Assembly (NCBI GenBank): GCA_046155605.1
Contig: JBJXFQ010000045.1
Coordinates: 1 to 64,000 of the forward strand
Source: JAEUIZ01 sp046155605
Lineage (GTDB): Bacteria > Planctomycetota > Phycisphaerae > Phycisphaerales > UBA1924
Direction: 5' to 3'
DNA: 64,000 bases
Part shown: in pieces, positions 45,563 to 53,849 of the stretch
Layout: each line of letters begins with the position of its first letter
Position numbering within the stretch: the stretch's first letter is position 1
Notes under the pieces: model-generated
Told to the model about the DNA's origin: nothing
The model's input: only the letters and a program-made list of their open reading frames with translations
Database searches by the model: none
Made by a program: the position numbers and the translations under genes

Positions 45563-46060
45563 ATGCTTCCCATCCTCTTCGCCATCCTCGCCGGCCTCTG
45601 CTGGGGCGTCGGCGAGATCTTCACCAAGGCCGCACTCAACTCCAAGGAAGTCGGCCCCATGGCCGCGTTTCTTGTCCGCGCCCTCGTTACCCTCCCGCTC
45701 GCGCTCCTCGCCTACTTCCTCGCCTCGCGTTTCTGGACCACCGAGGTCGCTAACGAGTGGCGCACCATCACCGGCCCGGTCTGGCTCAGGCTCATCCTCG
45801 GCTCCGGTGTCCTCGCCGGCTTCGCGGGCGTCTTCTTCTTCTACGCCGGCCTCTCGATGCCCGGCGGCGACATCTCGCGCCTCCGGCCCATCGCCTTCTC
45901 GCTCGCGCCCGCCTCCGCCGTCGTCCTCGGATGGATCATGCTCGGCGAGCCCATGACCCCGCGCAAAATCATCGCCGTCGTCCTCATCCTGCTCGGCATC
46001 GTGATGCTCGCCGGCGAGTCACACGCGCCGCGCCCAAGCGACCCCGCCGCCGTGTCGTAA
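45563..46060 (+). CDS. Single-domain EamA/DMT-type membrane transporter
   Basis: 165 residues with about five hydrophobic helices: MLPILFAILAGLCWGVGEIF, FLVRALVTLPLALLAYFLAS, LILGSGVLAGFAGVFFFYAG, SLAPASAVVLGWIMLGEPMT and IIAVVLILLGIVMLAG. The GLCWGVGEIFTKAAL start and the LGEPMTPRKIIAVVLILLG end are EamA hallmarks. Most EamA transporters have two such domains (about 300 residues); this has one and would need to dimerise, as in small DMT proteins. The substrate is unknown. It starts 24 nt after the chimeric gene and is followed by a terminator-like hairpin. Confidence 0.8.
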   Translation: MLPILFAILAGLCWGVGEIFTKAALNSKEVGPMAAFLVRALVTLPLALLAYFLASRFWTTEVANEWRTITGPVWLRLILGSGVLAGFAGVFFFYAGLSMPGGDISRLRPIAFSLAPASAVVLGWIMLGEPMTPRKIIAVVLILLGIVMLAGESHAPRPSDPAAVS

Positions 46061-46117
46061 CGCACATATACTTTCAATGCACCGGCCCGTCGATTGTTGG
46101 TTCTTATCTTGGGTACC

Positions 46118-46140
46118 CCGCCCCTCCGGGGCGGTCTTTC
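46118..46140 (+). terminator. Rho-independent-like terminator after the EamA gene
   Basis: CCGCCCC (46118-46124) pairs perfectly with GGGGCGG (46128-46134) around TCC, followed by TCTTTC. It lies 58 nt past the EamA stop and belongs to the CCTCCGGGG hairpin family also seen at 42792 and 42826. Confidence 0.6.
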
Positions 46141-46211
46141 TCGTCTCGCATTGCCTCCATCCCTCTCTTCTTTCTCACCCTCGACGGTTCCCGTCGATTC
46201 TCCTGTCGTGC

Positions 46212-46268
46212 CACGGACCCTGCTCTGAGGGTCCGTGCATTTCACCACGGACCTCCGAAGCGAGGTCC
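46212..46268. repeat. Two adjacent palindromes with GTGCCAC foot
   Basis: CACGGACCCT (46212-46221) pairs perfectly with AGGGTCCGTG (46228-46237). GGACCTC (46249-46255) then pairs with GAGGTCC (46262-46268). The first carries the foot GTGCCAC (46209-46215), as in the palindromes at 44797 and 49888. Confidence 0.6.
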
Positions 46269-46474
46269 ACGCCACGAACCTGCGAGCCCAGCGAGTGCCG
46301 GGGGGAGAGGCTTCGCCACTGAGGCACGGAGAAGCGAGGACCGATGCAGTTCCTCAGGATCAGAACGAGCCCCTTCGGCGTTCTCGGCCAGTTCCGCGGT
46401 GAGCCTTCTTCTTCCTCGACCCAGATTTGCTTCTCTGCGATCTCTGCGTCTCTGCGGTGAGTCGGTTTCTTCCT

Positions 46475-47845
46475 TTATATGCACCCCGCCGCGAACGCAT
46501 TGACATAACAAATGAAATCCGCCACATTCAGCGCCGGCGGCGTTGTGCTCGAGTCACAGTTCGCACCGGGATCGATCGCCGCGAAACGGTTCATGAAGCA
46601 GACGAAATCCGCCACGTTCAGCGTCGGCATCAACGTGCTCGCGTCGCAGTTGGCGTAGCACGGCACCGCGCTCGGGCACGACCAGAACGCCAGACCCGGC
46701 GAGACGATCCCGCCGGCCTCAAAGAACTGCCCCGCCACAACGAGCCGGCCCTTCCAGACCGTCATCGAACGGACGGTGCCCGTCGTGCCGCCCCCCATCG
46801 CGCGCCACTGTGTGCCGTCCCATGCCGCGATGTAACTTGCCGGCCCGCCCCCGGCCATCAAGAAACTTCCGCCCGCGATCAGCAGTTCTGGCAGCGGCCC
46901 CGGGCCGTCGGGATCGAACGTGCAGAGCGCCAACACCGGCCCATTCAGCCCCAAGCCCAGCGGCTCCCACGTGGCGCCATTGAAGCGCGCGATGTGCTCG
47001 CCAGGCGCTGGCTGATTGCCGCAGCAGGCATTGGTGAACTCGCCGCCGGCGATGAGCTGGCCCTGGTACACCGCCATGGCATCAACGTGGTCCTGCGGGA
47101 ACCCCGTGCCGACGGTCTCCCACTGCGTGCCGCTCCAGCGGTAGATGCCGGTGAGAAGCAGCGGATTCTGCGTGATCTGCCACCGTCCGCCGACATAAAG
47201 CGATCCGAAGGCGGAGAGGAGCGAGTCGGGACCTGTGGCCCGAGCATCGGGGAAGGCGTGCCAGCCGGCTTGATCCCAATATGCCAGGCCGGGAACGGAC
47301 ACGCCGCCGATCGACGCGAAGTTGCCCGCGGCCAACAGCCAGTTGTTGTGTCGCCCAAGGTGATACACGGTCGGGCTGCCCGTCGCCGTCACACCGCCGC
47401 TGATCGGGAACCACTGCGTGCCGTCGAACGCACCAATCCGGCTCAGCGGCATGGTGCCGCTCGCCGAGAATCCTCCCCCAGCGACGAGACGCGGCGTCTG
47501 TGGCCCTGAGCCGTCGAAGTCAAAGCTGATGACGCAGTCCGGGGTTCCGCTGACGCCCGCGCCCGCCGGCCGCCAGCCGCCTTCGTCGAGAAGCCCGACA
47601 CGGCTGAGCGGGATGCTCCCCGCACTGGTCAGATTGCCGATCCCGCCGATGACCGGCTGGAGCGGGCCGGCCCCGTCCATGTCCCACGTCGTCACCCCGA
47701 CGACCGCGCTGTTGAGATCCCCTCCCGCGTAGCGCGACCAGCGCATCGATTCGAAGGAGCACTGCGCGCTCGCCGATGAGGCCGGGAGGCCCACGAGTGA
47801 CGCGAGAGAGATTGCTCGAATCGAGTTCAGTCGCATTCGGCCCAT
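46475..47845 (-). CDS. Secreted kelch-like propeller protein with GC-type dockerin-like anchor
   Basis: 456 residues from MGRMRLNSIRAISLASLVGL, chosen because GGGGA lies 6 nt upstream and the signal peptide ends SSASA-QC. The body repeats a unit of about 50 residues of the type IGAFDGTQWFPISGGV / LAYWDQAGWHAFPD / IAAWDGTQWRAMGGG, with LLAAGNFASIGG-like lines between. This is the delta-60/kelch-like pattern of beta-propellers. The anchor (CYANCD...LNVADFVCF; ANCD...LNVADFICY; AAGCI) closes the protein. It is a surface or secreted protein with unknown ligand. Confidence 0.85.
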   Translation of the reverse strand: MGRMRLNSIRAISLASLVGLPASSASAQCSFESMRWSRYAGGDLNSAVVGVTTWDMDGAGPLQPVIGGIGNLTSAGSIPLSRVGLLDEGGWRPAGAGVSGTPDCVISFDFDGSGPQTPRLVAGGGFSASGTMPLSRIGAFDGTQWFPISGGVTATGSPTVYHLGRHNNWLLAAGNFASIGGVSVPGLAYWDQAGWHAFPDARATGPDSLLSAFGSLYVGGRWQITQNPLLLTGIYRWSGTQWETVGTGFPQDHVDAMAVYQGQLIAGGEFTNACCGNQPAPGEHIARFNGATWEPLGLGLNGPVLALCTFDPDGPGPLPELLIAGGSFLMAGGGPASYIAAWDGTQWRAMGGGTTGTVRSMTVWKGRLVVAGQFFEAGGIVSPGLAFWSCPSAVPCYANCDASTLMPTLNVADFVCFMNRFAAIDPGANCDSSTTPPALNVADFICYVNAFAAGCI

Positions 47846-47969
47846 CCGCTTCCCCTTTGCTCCGCGCGCCGCGGTCGTCCAATGCCATGCTACCGACCCT
47901 GTCAATCGCTCGACGGACGGCGCGTCTCCTCTCCTCGCCCTGAGCAAGCTCTGTGGTGAACTCCTCTCT

Positions 47970-48815
47970 TCAGAACGCAAACCGAAATCCGAACCCCACT
48001 CCCCAGTCCAGTTCCGCGCGATCGTCGAGCGCCTCATAGAGCGGCAGCAGCACCATCGCCTCAAACCCCCACGTCCGCCCTTCGTACATCACGCCCAGCG
48101 ACCCGCGCAGTTCGTAGTCGCCGTTGGTCTCGTAGATGCCCACCGCCTCCGCCGTGCCGTACCACGCGCCCACCGTCTCCTTCGTGTAGCGAGCGGGCGC
48201 GAGGCGGTACAGATACGCGGTGTTGTGGAAGATCGCGTCGCTCCGGCCGTCGCCGCCGAAGTTATGCTCGTCGTCGCCCCCGGTGTTGATCCGAACGCTC
48301 AACTCCTGGTTGAACCCGTGCCGACCCTGCACCATCGTCACCACAGCGCCAAACTGCGGGTTGACAGTCTGGCTCGAGAAATCGTGGTCGTCGCCGCTGG
48401 CGAAGGCGAACCCGCCGAAGACCGCCGCGCGGACCGTGTTCACCCCTCCCGTATCGCTCTTGTAGAAACGGTACTTCACCATGAGGTCGAGGTCTTCCAC
48501 GCCGCGATCCGAATCTGACCCTCCGCCCACGAGATCCTCATCGCGATAGACCAGCGGCACATCGAGCCGCAGCGAAACGTCCCGCACCAGCCCATAGTCC
48601 ACCGTCGTCATCGCCTCGTACTGCGTGGTTTCGCTGATCCCCGCGTCCCCGTTCATTCCGAACCGGAAGACGTGGAACTGCTGCCGCAACACGAACGTGC
48701 CGGGCGAGGGCATCGTCGCCGCCTCGGTATACATCGCCTCCTGCGCCCTCGCGCCGTCCGTCGCCGCCCCGCTTGCCGCTGCCACACACACCACATGCCA
48801 CAATCGCACGCGCAT
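47970..48815 (-). CDS. Outer-membrane beta-barrel protein, transporter/MetA-degradation-like family
   Basis: 281 residues. The signal peptide ends DGARA-QEA. The mature chain alternates hydrophobic and polar residues in about 10-12 strands (GTFVLRQQFHVFRFGM, DVSLRLDVPLVYRD, EDLDLMVKYRFYK, AAVFGGFAFASGDDH). It ends in a terminal aromatic, VGFGFRFAF, the usual BAM-recognised signature. The GDDHDFSSQTVNPQFG line resembles Phenol_MetA_deg-type barrels, often annotated as transporters. It follows the HMA lipoprotein gene by 47 nt, suggesting a role in metal or small-molecule passage. Confidence 0.8.
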   Translation of the reverse strand: MRVRLWHVVCVAAASGAATDGARAQEAMYTEAATMPSPGTFVLRQQFHVFRFGMNGDAGISETTQYEAMTTVDYGLVRDVSLRLDVPLVYRDEDLVGGGSDSDRGVEDLDLMVKYRFYKSDTGGVNTVRAAVFGGFAFASGDDHDFSSQTVNPQFGAVVTMVQGRHGFNQELSVRINTGGDDEHNFGGDGRSDAIFHNTAYLYRLAPARYTKETVGAWYGTAEAVGIYETNGDYELRGSLGVMYEGRTWGFEAMVLLPLYEALDDRAELDWGVGFGFRFAF

Positions 48816-48862
48816 GAGATCACTCCCTCTTTGTCAAGATCCATCCGAACAAGCCGCCGCCC

Positions 48863-49243
48863 TTACTGCTGCTCAACCTTCATGAGGGTGAACCCGGCAT
48901 CCTCGACCGCCTCGCCGAACTGCGCGGGCGACGGCCGGAGGCTCGAACTCAGCATCACCGTGATCTTGCCGGTCGAGATGTCGGTATCGACCGACGCCAC
49001 GCCCTTCATCCGCTTGAGTTGGCGATCCGCGTTGGTCGCGCAGAGCGGGCAGCCCAGCCCGTTGACCCACAGCACCACTTTGTCGGACGACACCGGTGCC
49101 GTGCTCTTGGTCGCGGCACGATCGTCCGCCGACACCTCATGGTTGACGGGATTCTCTTCGTATTGCGGATCGGTCGCGCTCCGCGACGCGCAGCCCGCGG
49201 CCAAAGCCACGACGCTGACAAGGACCAGATGACATGCTCGCAT
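48863..49243 (-). CDS. Lipoprotein with heavy-metal-associated (HMA) domain
   Basis: 126 residues. A signal peptide with lipobox LAAGC (Cys at 18) is followed by a 35-residue linker and an HMA fold: VVLWVNGLGCPLCATNADRQ with the metal-binding CxxC, then GVASVDTDISTGKITVML and FGEAVEDAGFTLMKVE. HMA domains bind Cu+ or similar soft metals; a periplasmic lipid-anchored form could sequester or deliver metal. The gene lies between a Cys-rich peptide gene and an outer-membrane barrel gene in the same orientation. Confidence 0.88.
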   Translation of the reverse strand: MRACHLVLVSVVALAAGCASRSATDPQYEENPVNHEVSADDRAATKSTAPVSSDKVVLWVNGLGCPLCATNADRQLKRMKGVASVDTDISTGKITVMLSSSLRPSPAQFGEAVEDAGFTLMKVEQQ

Positions 49244-49434
49244 GGAACTCTCCTAAATAAGGTTTGGAACTGAGTGAGAAACTGGAACAGGGTGGAGGGG
49301 GGGGGGACAGGGGAATGTGGGGGTGACACGCGAAGGGCGCGCGCCACTGGACTTGTTTCACGTGCAACCCGACGACACGGAGCGCGCGCACAAGCGCGGC
49401 GCGCGCAGCACCAACGACGGATGGAACGCCTCGC

Positions 49435-49779
49435 CTACGTCTGCCAGATGCACAGCACGCTGCGCGCGCACGCCGATGGCCCGTGCCGGATCGTGTCGCG
49501 TGGCACCACGAAGCGCGCGCGCGGCGCGCCGGCGACGATCGGCGTGCCCGCGTCGTCGCGCGGGAGTGCCAGATCGGCCCGCGGTGAGTTCGGCAGCGCT
49601 CCCGGCTCGTCGGGCATGCTCGGAACGATCGGCTCGTTCGCCATGCACGGGCACTCGTCGCCGCAGCAGCAGGCCACCGAGCAGCACGACGTGACGCAGC
49701 GGGAGGCACCCTGGAAATCGGCACATGCCGCGAGGATCGGTTGGAACAGGAGGGCGAGGATGATGAGCCAACGGACCAT
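49435..49779 (-). CDS. Small secreted Cys-rich protein, possible metal binder
   Basis: 114 residues. MVRWLIILALLFQPILAACA is a signal or lipoprotein leader, followed by a cluster of nine Cys within 22 residues (SRCVTSCCSVACCCGDECPC). The rest is low-complexity Pro/Ala/Arg-rich. The Cys cluster and its position upstream of the HMA lipoprotein gene (191 nt apart) suggest copper or other metal binding. No family was recognised and no ribosome-binding site was seen, so the call is moderate. The spacer to the HMA gene has a run of G (about 49297-49306) and nothing else recognised. Confidence 0.55.
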   Translation of the reverse strand: MVRWLIILALLFQPILAACADFQGASRCVTSCCSVACCCGDECPCMANEPIVPSMPDEPGALPNSPRADLALPRDDAGTPIVAGAPRARFVVPRDTIRHGPSACARSVLCIWQT

Positions 49780-49887
49780 GCCGAAGCATTATGGACGACG
49801 CAGGGGAGTCGATCAAGAGCGTATCGGCAGCACGCGGTTGACTGAAGGTAACGGCAATCGCAGAAGCGGAGCAGTAGGGGGTGTAGT

Positions 49888-49915
49888 CACCGGTCAGGAG
49901 ACCGGTGCCACCAAA
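49888..49915. repeat. Palindrome with GTGCCACCAAA foot overlapping the phosphatase stop codon
   Basis: CACCGGT (49888-49894) pairs perfectly with ACCGGTG (49901-49907), and GTGCCACCAAA follows at 49905-49915. The 11-mer is identical to the one at 18766-18776. The repeat encodes the last residues (LVAPVS) and stop of the phosphatase gene. Confidence 0.6.
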
Positions 49916-51570
49916 CCAAGCCATTCGATCGATGCTGCGGTGGCGTCGTCCTGGAGCAGGTCGGTGCCGGCGAAGGCGATGGCGTCGGCGAACACCGCGC
50001 GCGGGTCTCCGGCGGCGTCGGCGGATCGGGCGAGTGCGTCGATGATGCGGTCGTACCCGAACTCGACGCCTTCGGCGTTGCGCTGCTCGACGAGCCCGTC
50101 GCTGAGCAGCACGATTCGGTCGCCGGGCGAGAGCGTGAGATGCTCGGCGTTGTAGTTGACGCCGGGCTGGATGCCGATGGGGATGCCGCCGACGCTTTTG
50201 ACTGGTGCGGCGCGCTGGCCCGGGCGGAGGATGAGCCAGTGGCCATGACCCGCGTCGACGAAGTGGAGCGTGCCGGTGCGGCCGTCGAGCACGCCGGCCC
50301 AGAGGGTCACGAACTGGGTGAGCGCGGAACGCGGGGCGAGGTATTCGTTGACGTCGTGGAGCGCGGCACCGGGATCGCCGTGGCGGAGTAGGGCGGCGTG
50401 GATGGCGGCCATGGCGGCGGCCATAAGGATGCCGGAGCCGACACCCTCGCCGGTGACGTCTCCGATGAAAAAGGCGACGCGATCGTCGCTGAGACGGACG
50501 GCGTCGAAGAGATCACCGGCGACGACGCGGCCGGGCTTGGAGGCGACAGCGAAGCGGATGCTGCCGAGGGTGCCCTGATTGGCGGGCGAGAGCATCTGCT
50601 GGGCCTCGCGCGCGATGGCGAGGTCGGCCTCCTGTCGCTGCTGGCGGCGTTCGAGTTCGAGACGGAGGAGGTTGGCGAGGGCGAGGCCGCACATGCGAGC
50701 AACGGCCTGGATGAAGCCGGGGGCTTGCGGGTGGACCGAGGTCTCGCCTCGACGGGCGTCGAAGTAGAGGTAGCCGGCGGGAGTTGGGCCGAGCATGATG
50801 GGGGCGCAGAGGGCGGAGTGGATGCCGAGCGCGATGATGCTCTGGCCATGCTCAACGGGGGCATCGGAGGCCATGCGAGCGAGCCGTCCGCCCTCGGCCT
50901 CGCGGATGAGTGATTGGCTGAAAGCGAAGGGATCGCCGGCTCCACGGCCCGCGGCGTCGCCGATAGCGGTGCCTCCTCGGCTGACCTGGGCGACGACCTC
51001 GACCTGTCGCGTGTTTGATGCGGGTCTGACCCAAGCGGCACGGCGGTAGCCGGTGGCGGAGAGGGCGCCTTCGAGCGCGGCGTGAGCAAGCGCCTCGACG
51101 GTGGCGGCGGCGTTGATACGGGCCGAGGTCTCAATGAGGATGTCGAGGCGCTGCTGAGCGGCCCAGGCGAGTTCGCGCTCGGGGACTCGTTCGACGCGCT
51201 CGCCGGACTCGGTGGAGGACTGAAACGTGGCGTCGGAGGTCGGCGCGGCGTGGGCGGCGTCGAGGCGGAAGGTCCAGGGGCCGATGCGGAGGAGGTCTTC
51301 GCTACGGATCTCGGCGGGCTTGTGGGGTTCGAGGCAGATGCCGTTGAGCCAGGTGCCATGGCGGCTTCCGAGATCGGTGACGTACCAGCGTCCGCCGCGG
51401 CCGGCGATGGTGGCGTGACGCCGCGAGACGGTGTCGTTGAGCAGGCAGATGTCGCAGTCGGCGGTACGCCCGAGGGTGGTATGGGAGACGGACTGGAGTT
51501 CGGGGATGTCGACGGGTGGCCCGGCGATGGCGATGAGGGAGAGGCCGCGATGGGGCGGGCTGAGAGACAT
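49894..51570 (-). CDS. FHA-GAF-PP2C (SpoIIE/RsbU-type) serine phosphatase
   Basis: 558 residues from MSLSPPHRGLSLIAIAG; the open frame extends 50 codons upstream into the region shared with the divergent gene. An FHA domain (about 15-105) shows LGRTADCDICL, SRRHATI and GSRHGTWLNG, for phospho-Thr peptide binding. A GAF domain (about 130-310) follows. The PP2C core has GDLFDAVRL, FIGDVTGEGVGSG, FVDAGHGHW, LLSDGLVEQ and DDATA, with all metal-binding Asp positions present. Such phosphatases usually dephosphorylate STAS antagonists in partner-switch circuits; a STAS gene lies about 2 kb away on the divergent strand. It is cytoplasmic: no membrane segment is seen. Confidence 0.9.
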   Translation of the reverse strand: MSLSPPHRGLSLIAIAGPPVDIPELQSVSHTTLGRTADCDICLLNDTVSRRHATIAGRGGRWYVTDLGSRHGTWLNGICLEPHKPAEIRSEDLLRIGPWTFRLDAAHAAPTSDATFQSSTESGERVERVPERELAWAAQQRLDILIETSARINAAATVEALAHAALEGALSATGYRRAAWVRPASNTRQVEVVAQVSRGGTAIGDAAGRGAGDPFAFSQSLIREAEGGRLARMASDAPVEHGQSIIALGIHSALCAPIMLGPTPAGYLYFDARRGETSVHPQAPGFIQAVARMCGLALANLLRLELERRQQRQEADLAIAREAQQMLSPANQGTLGSIRFAVASKPGRVVAGDLFDAVRLSDDRVAFFIGDVTGEGVGSGILMAAAMAAIHAALLRHGDPGAALHDVNEYLAPRSALTQFVTLWAGVLDGRTGTLHFVDAGHGHWLILRPGQRAAPVKSVGGIPIGIQPGVNYNAEHLTLSPGDRIVLLSDGLVEQRNAEGVEFGYDRIIDALARSADAAGDPRAVFADAIAFAGTDLLQDDATAASIEWLGLVAPVS

Positions 51571-51682
51571 GCGGGTTTGGGAACGATATCGGTCGCATGA
51601 TGCGTCCGCATAACGAGTTGGCTTCAAGTTCGGATGGGGTTGGTCGATACTCGGACGGTGCGCGACACACCGTGGAGCCCCC

Positions 51683-53509
51683 ATGTCCAAGATGCGAGAT
51701 AACTTTTTACGGCGAGCCATGCCGTTGGGCGAATCGCTGATTGCGCCGACGGGGTTCGCGGCGGCGCTGGTGCTGCTGGGGACGCTGGCGGGCGCCGGTG
51801 CATGGATGATCCACGCGCAGCGCCAGGCGGCGCGCGCCGACTTGGGCGCGGATCTGGAAGCGAGCGCGCGGGTGATGGCACGGTCGGCCGAGGGGTTCTT
51901 GAAACTGGAGGACGAGGTCGGGCTGCGGCAACTACTGGTCGAGGCAGCAGCGACGCACGGGCTGGCGCGGTGCCGGGTGGTGGGCGCGGATGGGCTCGTG
52001 GTGGCGGACGGGATCGTGCCGAAGGTGGCGGTGAGACGGCAAGGGGAGGCTCGGGCGTCGGAATCGGCACCTGTGCCGGATGGCGCGATGATTATGGACC
52101 AGGCGGTTGGGCTGCCGGAGGGCGGGCAGGGGAGGCTGGAGTTGGCGCGCGTGACGGTGTATCCGGCGTGGGCGCGGTGGGAGAGCCTGACGGGCGTGTG
52201 CGTGGCGGGCGTGGCGGGGATGGGAGCGATGTGGGGGCTCTATCGGCGGCTGCGAGCGCAGGTGCGGGCGATGTCGGCGATCCGGGAGGCGCTGCTGGCG
52301 ATGGGTCGTGGCGAGGCAACGCCATCGGCACTGACCGTGAGCGCCGGATTCGGGCGCGAGGCGACGCATTGGAACGCGCTGGTCGAGGAGCGTGACCGGC
52401 TGCGGGCGCAGGCGCTGGCGGAGAGGGGACGAGAGGCGGTGCAGTCGCGCGGGGAGGCTGGGACGGAACTTGCGCAGGCCTACGAGGCGCTGTGGATGGG
52501 CCTGATCGTGATCGACCCGGAACTAACGTGCCGGTATGCGAACTCGACGGCGTCGGCGTTCCTTGGGGTGAAACGAGAGGAACTGACGGGGACGAGGCTG
52601 GCGCACCATGTGGGCGAGCCGGCGTTCGCGGAGGCGCTGGGGACGCTGAAGGCGGGGAATCTTCGTCGGCGGGTGTCGGTGGAGTGGAGCCGGCCCGGGC
52701 GCGACGGAGGCGAATCGCCGACGGTGCTGCGGCTGACGATCCGGCCGGTGCGACGGGACGATTCGCACGCGGCGATCGTGGTGGTGGAGGATGTGACGCA
52801 GCAGCGCGTGGCGGACGCGGCGCGGAACGCGTTTGTGGCGCAGGCGACGCACGAGTTGCGGACGCCATTGACGAACATCCGGCTGTATGTGGAGCAGGCG
52901 ATCGAGGCCGGGGAGGGCGAGACGGCGGTTCGGTCGAACGCGCTGAATGTCATCAACCAGGAATCGCGGCGATTGGAGCGGCTGGTTGGGGACATGCTGT
53001 CGGTGTCGGAAATCGAAGCGGGCGCGATGAAACTGCATCGGGATGACGTGCGTCTCGACGCGCTGTTTGAGGAACTTCGGACGGACTATGGCCCGCAGGC
53101 GGAGGAGAAGAAACTGGGGCTGCGGTTCGCGTTGCCGCCGAAGGTGCCGGTGATCCGCGGGGATCGTGACAAGTTGAGCATGGCGCTGCACAACTTGATC
53201 GGGAACGCGCTGAAGTACACGCCGGAGGGTGGATCGGTGGAGGTGCGGGTGGACGCGGACGAGGCGGGGCTGCGCGTGGAGGTGGCGGACACGGGGATCG
53301 GGATCAAGCCGGAGGAGACGGAACTGGTGTTCGAGCGGTTCTATCGGGCGCAGGACGAGCGGGTGCGGACGATCACGGGAACGGGGCTTGGTCTGGCGCT
53401 GGCGCGAGAGGTGGCGCGTCTGCACGGCGGGGACGTGACGCTGCGGAGCCAACTGAACCAGGGGAGCACGTTCACGCTGACGCTTCCGAACCTGGCGGAG
53501 GCGGCGTAG
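51683..53509 (+). CDS. Membrane sensor histidine kinase with PAS domain
   Basis: 608 residues; GGAG lies 6 nt before the ATG. TM1 (about 19-41) and TM2 (LTGVCVAGVAGMGAMWGLY, about 170-190) enclose a 125-residue extracytoplasmic sensor. A linker, PAS domain (about 265-375, MGLIVIDPELTCRYANSTAS), HisKA domain with phospho-acceptor His390 (ATHELRTPLTNIRL) and HATPase_c (NLIGNALKYTPEGG, DTGIGIKPEE, GTGLGLALAREV) follow. No response regulator is adjacent. It ends 4 nt before the STAS gene and heads the cluster B operon, so it may sense envelope conditions and control secretion. Confidence 0.93.
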   Translation: MSKMRDNFLRRAMPLGESLIAPTGFAAALVLLGTLAGAGAWMIHAQRQAARADLGADLEASARVMARSAEGFLKLEDEVGLRQLLVEAAATHGLARCRVVGADGLVVADGIVPKVAVRRQGEARASESAPVPDGAMIMDQAVGLPEGGQGRLELARVTVYPAWARWESLTGVCVAGVAGMGAMWGLYRRLRAQVRAMSAIREALLAMGRGEATPSALTVSAGFGREATHWNALVEERDRLRAQALAERGREAVQSRGEAGTELAQAYEALWMGLIVIDPELTCRYANSTASAFLGVKREELTGTRLAHHVGEPAFAEALGTLKAGNLRRRVSVEWSRPGRDGGESPTVLRLTIRPVRRDDSHAAIVVVEDVTQQRVADAARNAFVAQATHELRTPLTNIRLYVEQAIEAGEGETAVRSNALNVINQESRRLERLVGDMLSVSEIEAGAMKLHRDDVRLDALFEELRTDYGPQAEEKKLGLRFALPPKVPVIRGDRDKLSMALHNLIGNALKYTPEGGSVEVRVDADEAGLRVEVADTGIGIKPEETELVFERFYRAQDERVRTITGTGLGLALAREVARLHGGDVTLRSQLNQGSTFTLTLPNLAEAA

Positions 53510-53513
53510 CACC

Positions 53514-53849
53514 ATGGAGATCAACGAACAGACGAAGGGGGCGGTGCGGGTCCTCAGGCCGCGGGGTCCATTGTGCGGGACGGACGCCGAGCAGTTCAAG
53601 ACGCGGGCGTCGGAGGCGGCGACGGCGGCGATGGGTCGGATCGTGATCGATGCCGGGTCGATTCCGTTTGTCGATAGCCAAGGGCTCGAGGTGATGGCGG
53701 AACTTGGCGACCTGCTCGGGCAGACGGGGAACACGCTGCGGCTGGCGGGGGCGAACGAGACGTTGCGGGAGGTTCTGGAACTGACGGACCTGGCGTCGCA
53801 GTTCGAGCACTTCGAGGACGTGAACGCGGCGGTGCGGAGTTTCCTGTGA
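53514..53849 (+). CDS. STAS-domain anti-anti-sigma-factor-like protein
   Basis: 111 residues, the size of SpoIIAA/RsbV. The fold is recognisable from VRVLRPRGPL, IVIDAGSIPFVDSQGLEVM and NTLRLAGANETLREVLEL. The Ser immediately after Asp in VDS (Ser55), the position phosphorylated in SpoIIAA and RsbV, is conserved, although the next residues are QGLE rather than STGLG. Its stop overlaps the GspE start (GTGA), and it follows the kinase gene by 4 nt. It is therefore likely made in fixed ratio with GspE, suggesting regulation of the secretion ATPase or of a sigma factor for the locus. Confidence 0.9.
   Translation: MEINEQTKGAVRVLRPRGPLCGTDAEQFKTRASEAATAAMGRIVIDAGSIPFVDSQGLEVMAELGDLLGQTGNTLRLAGANETLREVLELTDLASQFEHFEDVNAAVRSFL

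Larger units (their letters stand above)
46061..46474. other. Repeat-rich intergenic region, 414 nt
   Basis: Convergent spacer between the EamA gene (plus) and an anchored-protein gene (minus). It holds the hairpin at 46118-46134, two palindromes at 46212-46268, and CAGAG-type repeats at 46311-46340 (CCACTGAGGCACGGAGAAG) and 46430-46463 (TCTGCGATCTCTGCGTCTCT). No convincing coding frame was found. Confidence 0.7.

Noticed and set aside
49274..50155. Plus-strand open frame across the Cys-rich gene and the phosphatase 3' end
   Set aside because: No motif or ribosome-binding site, and it runs antisense to two better supported genes.
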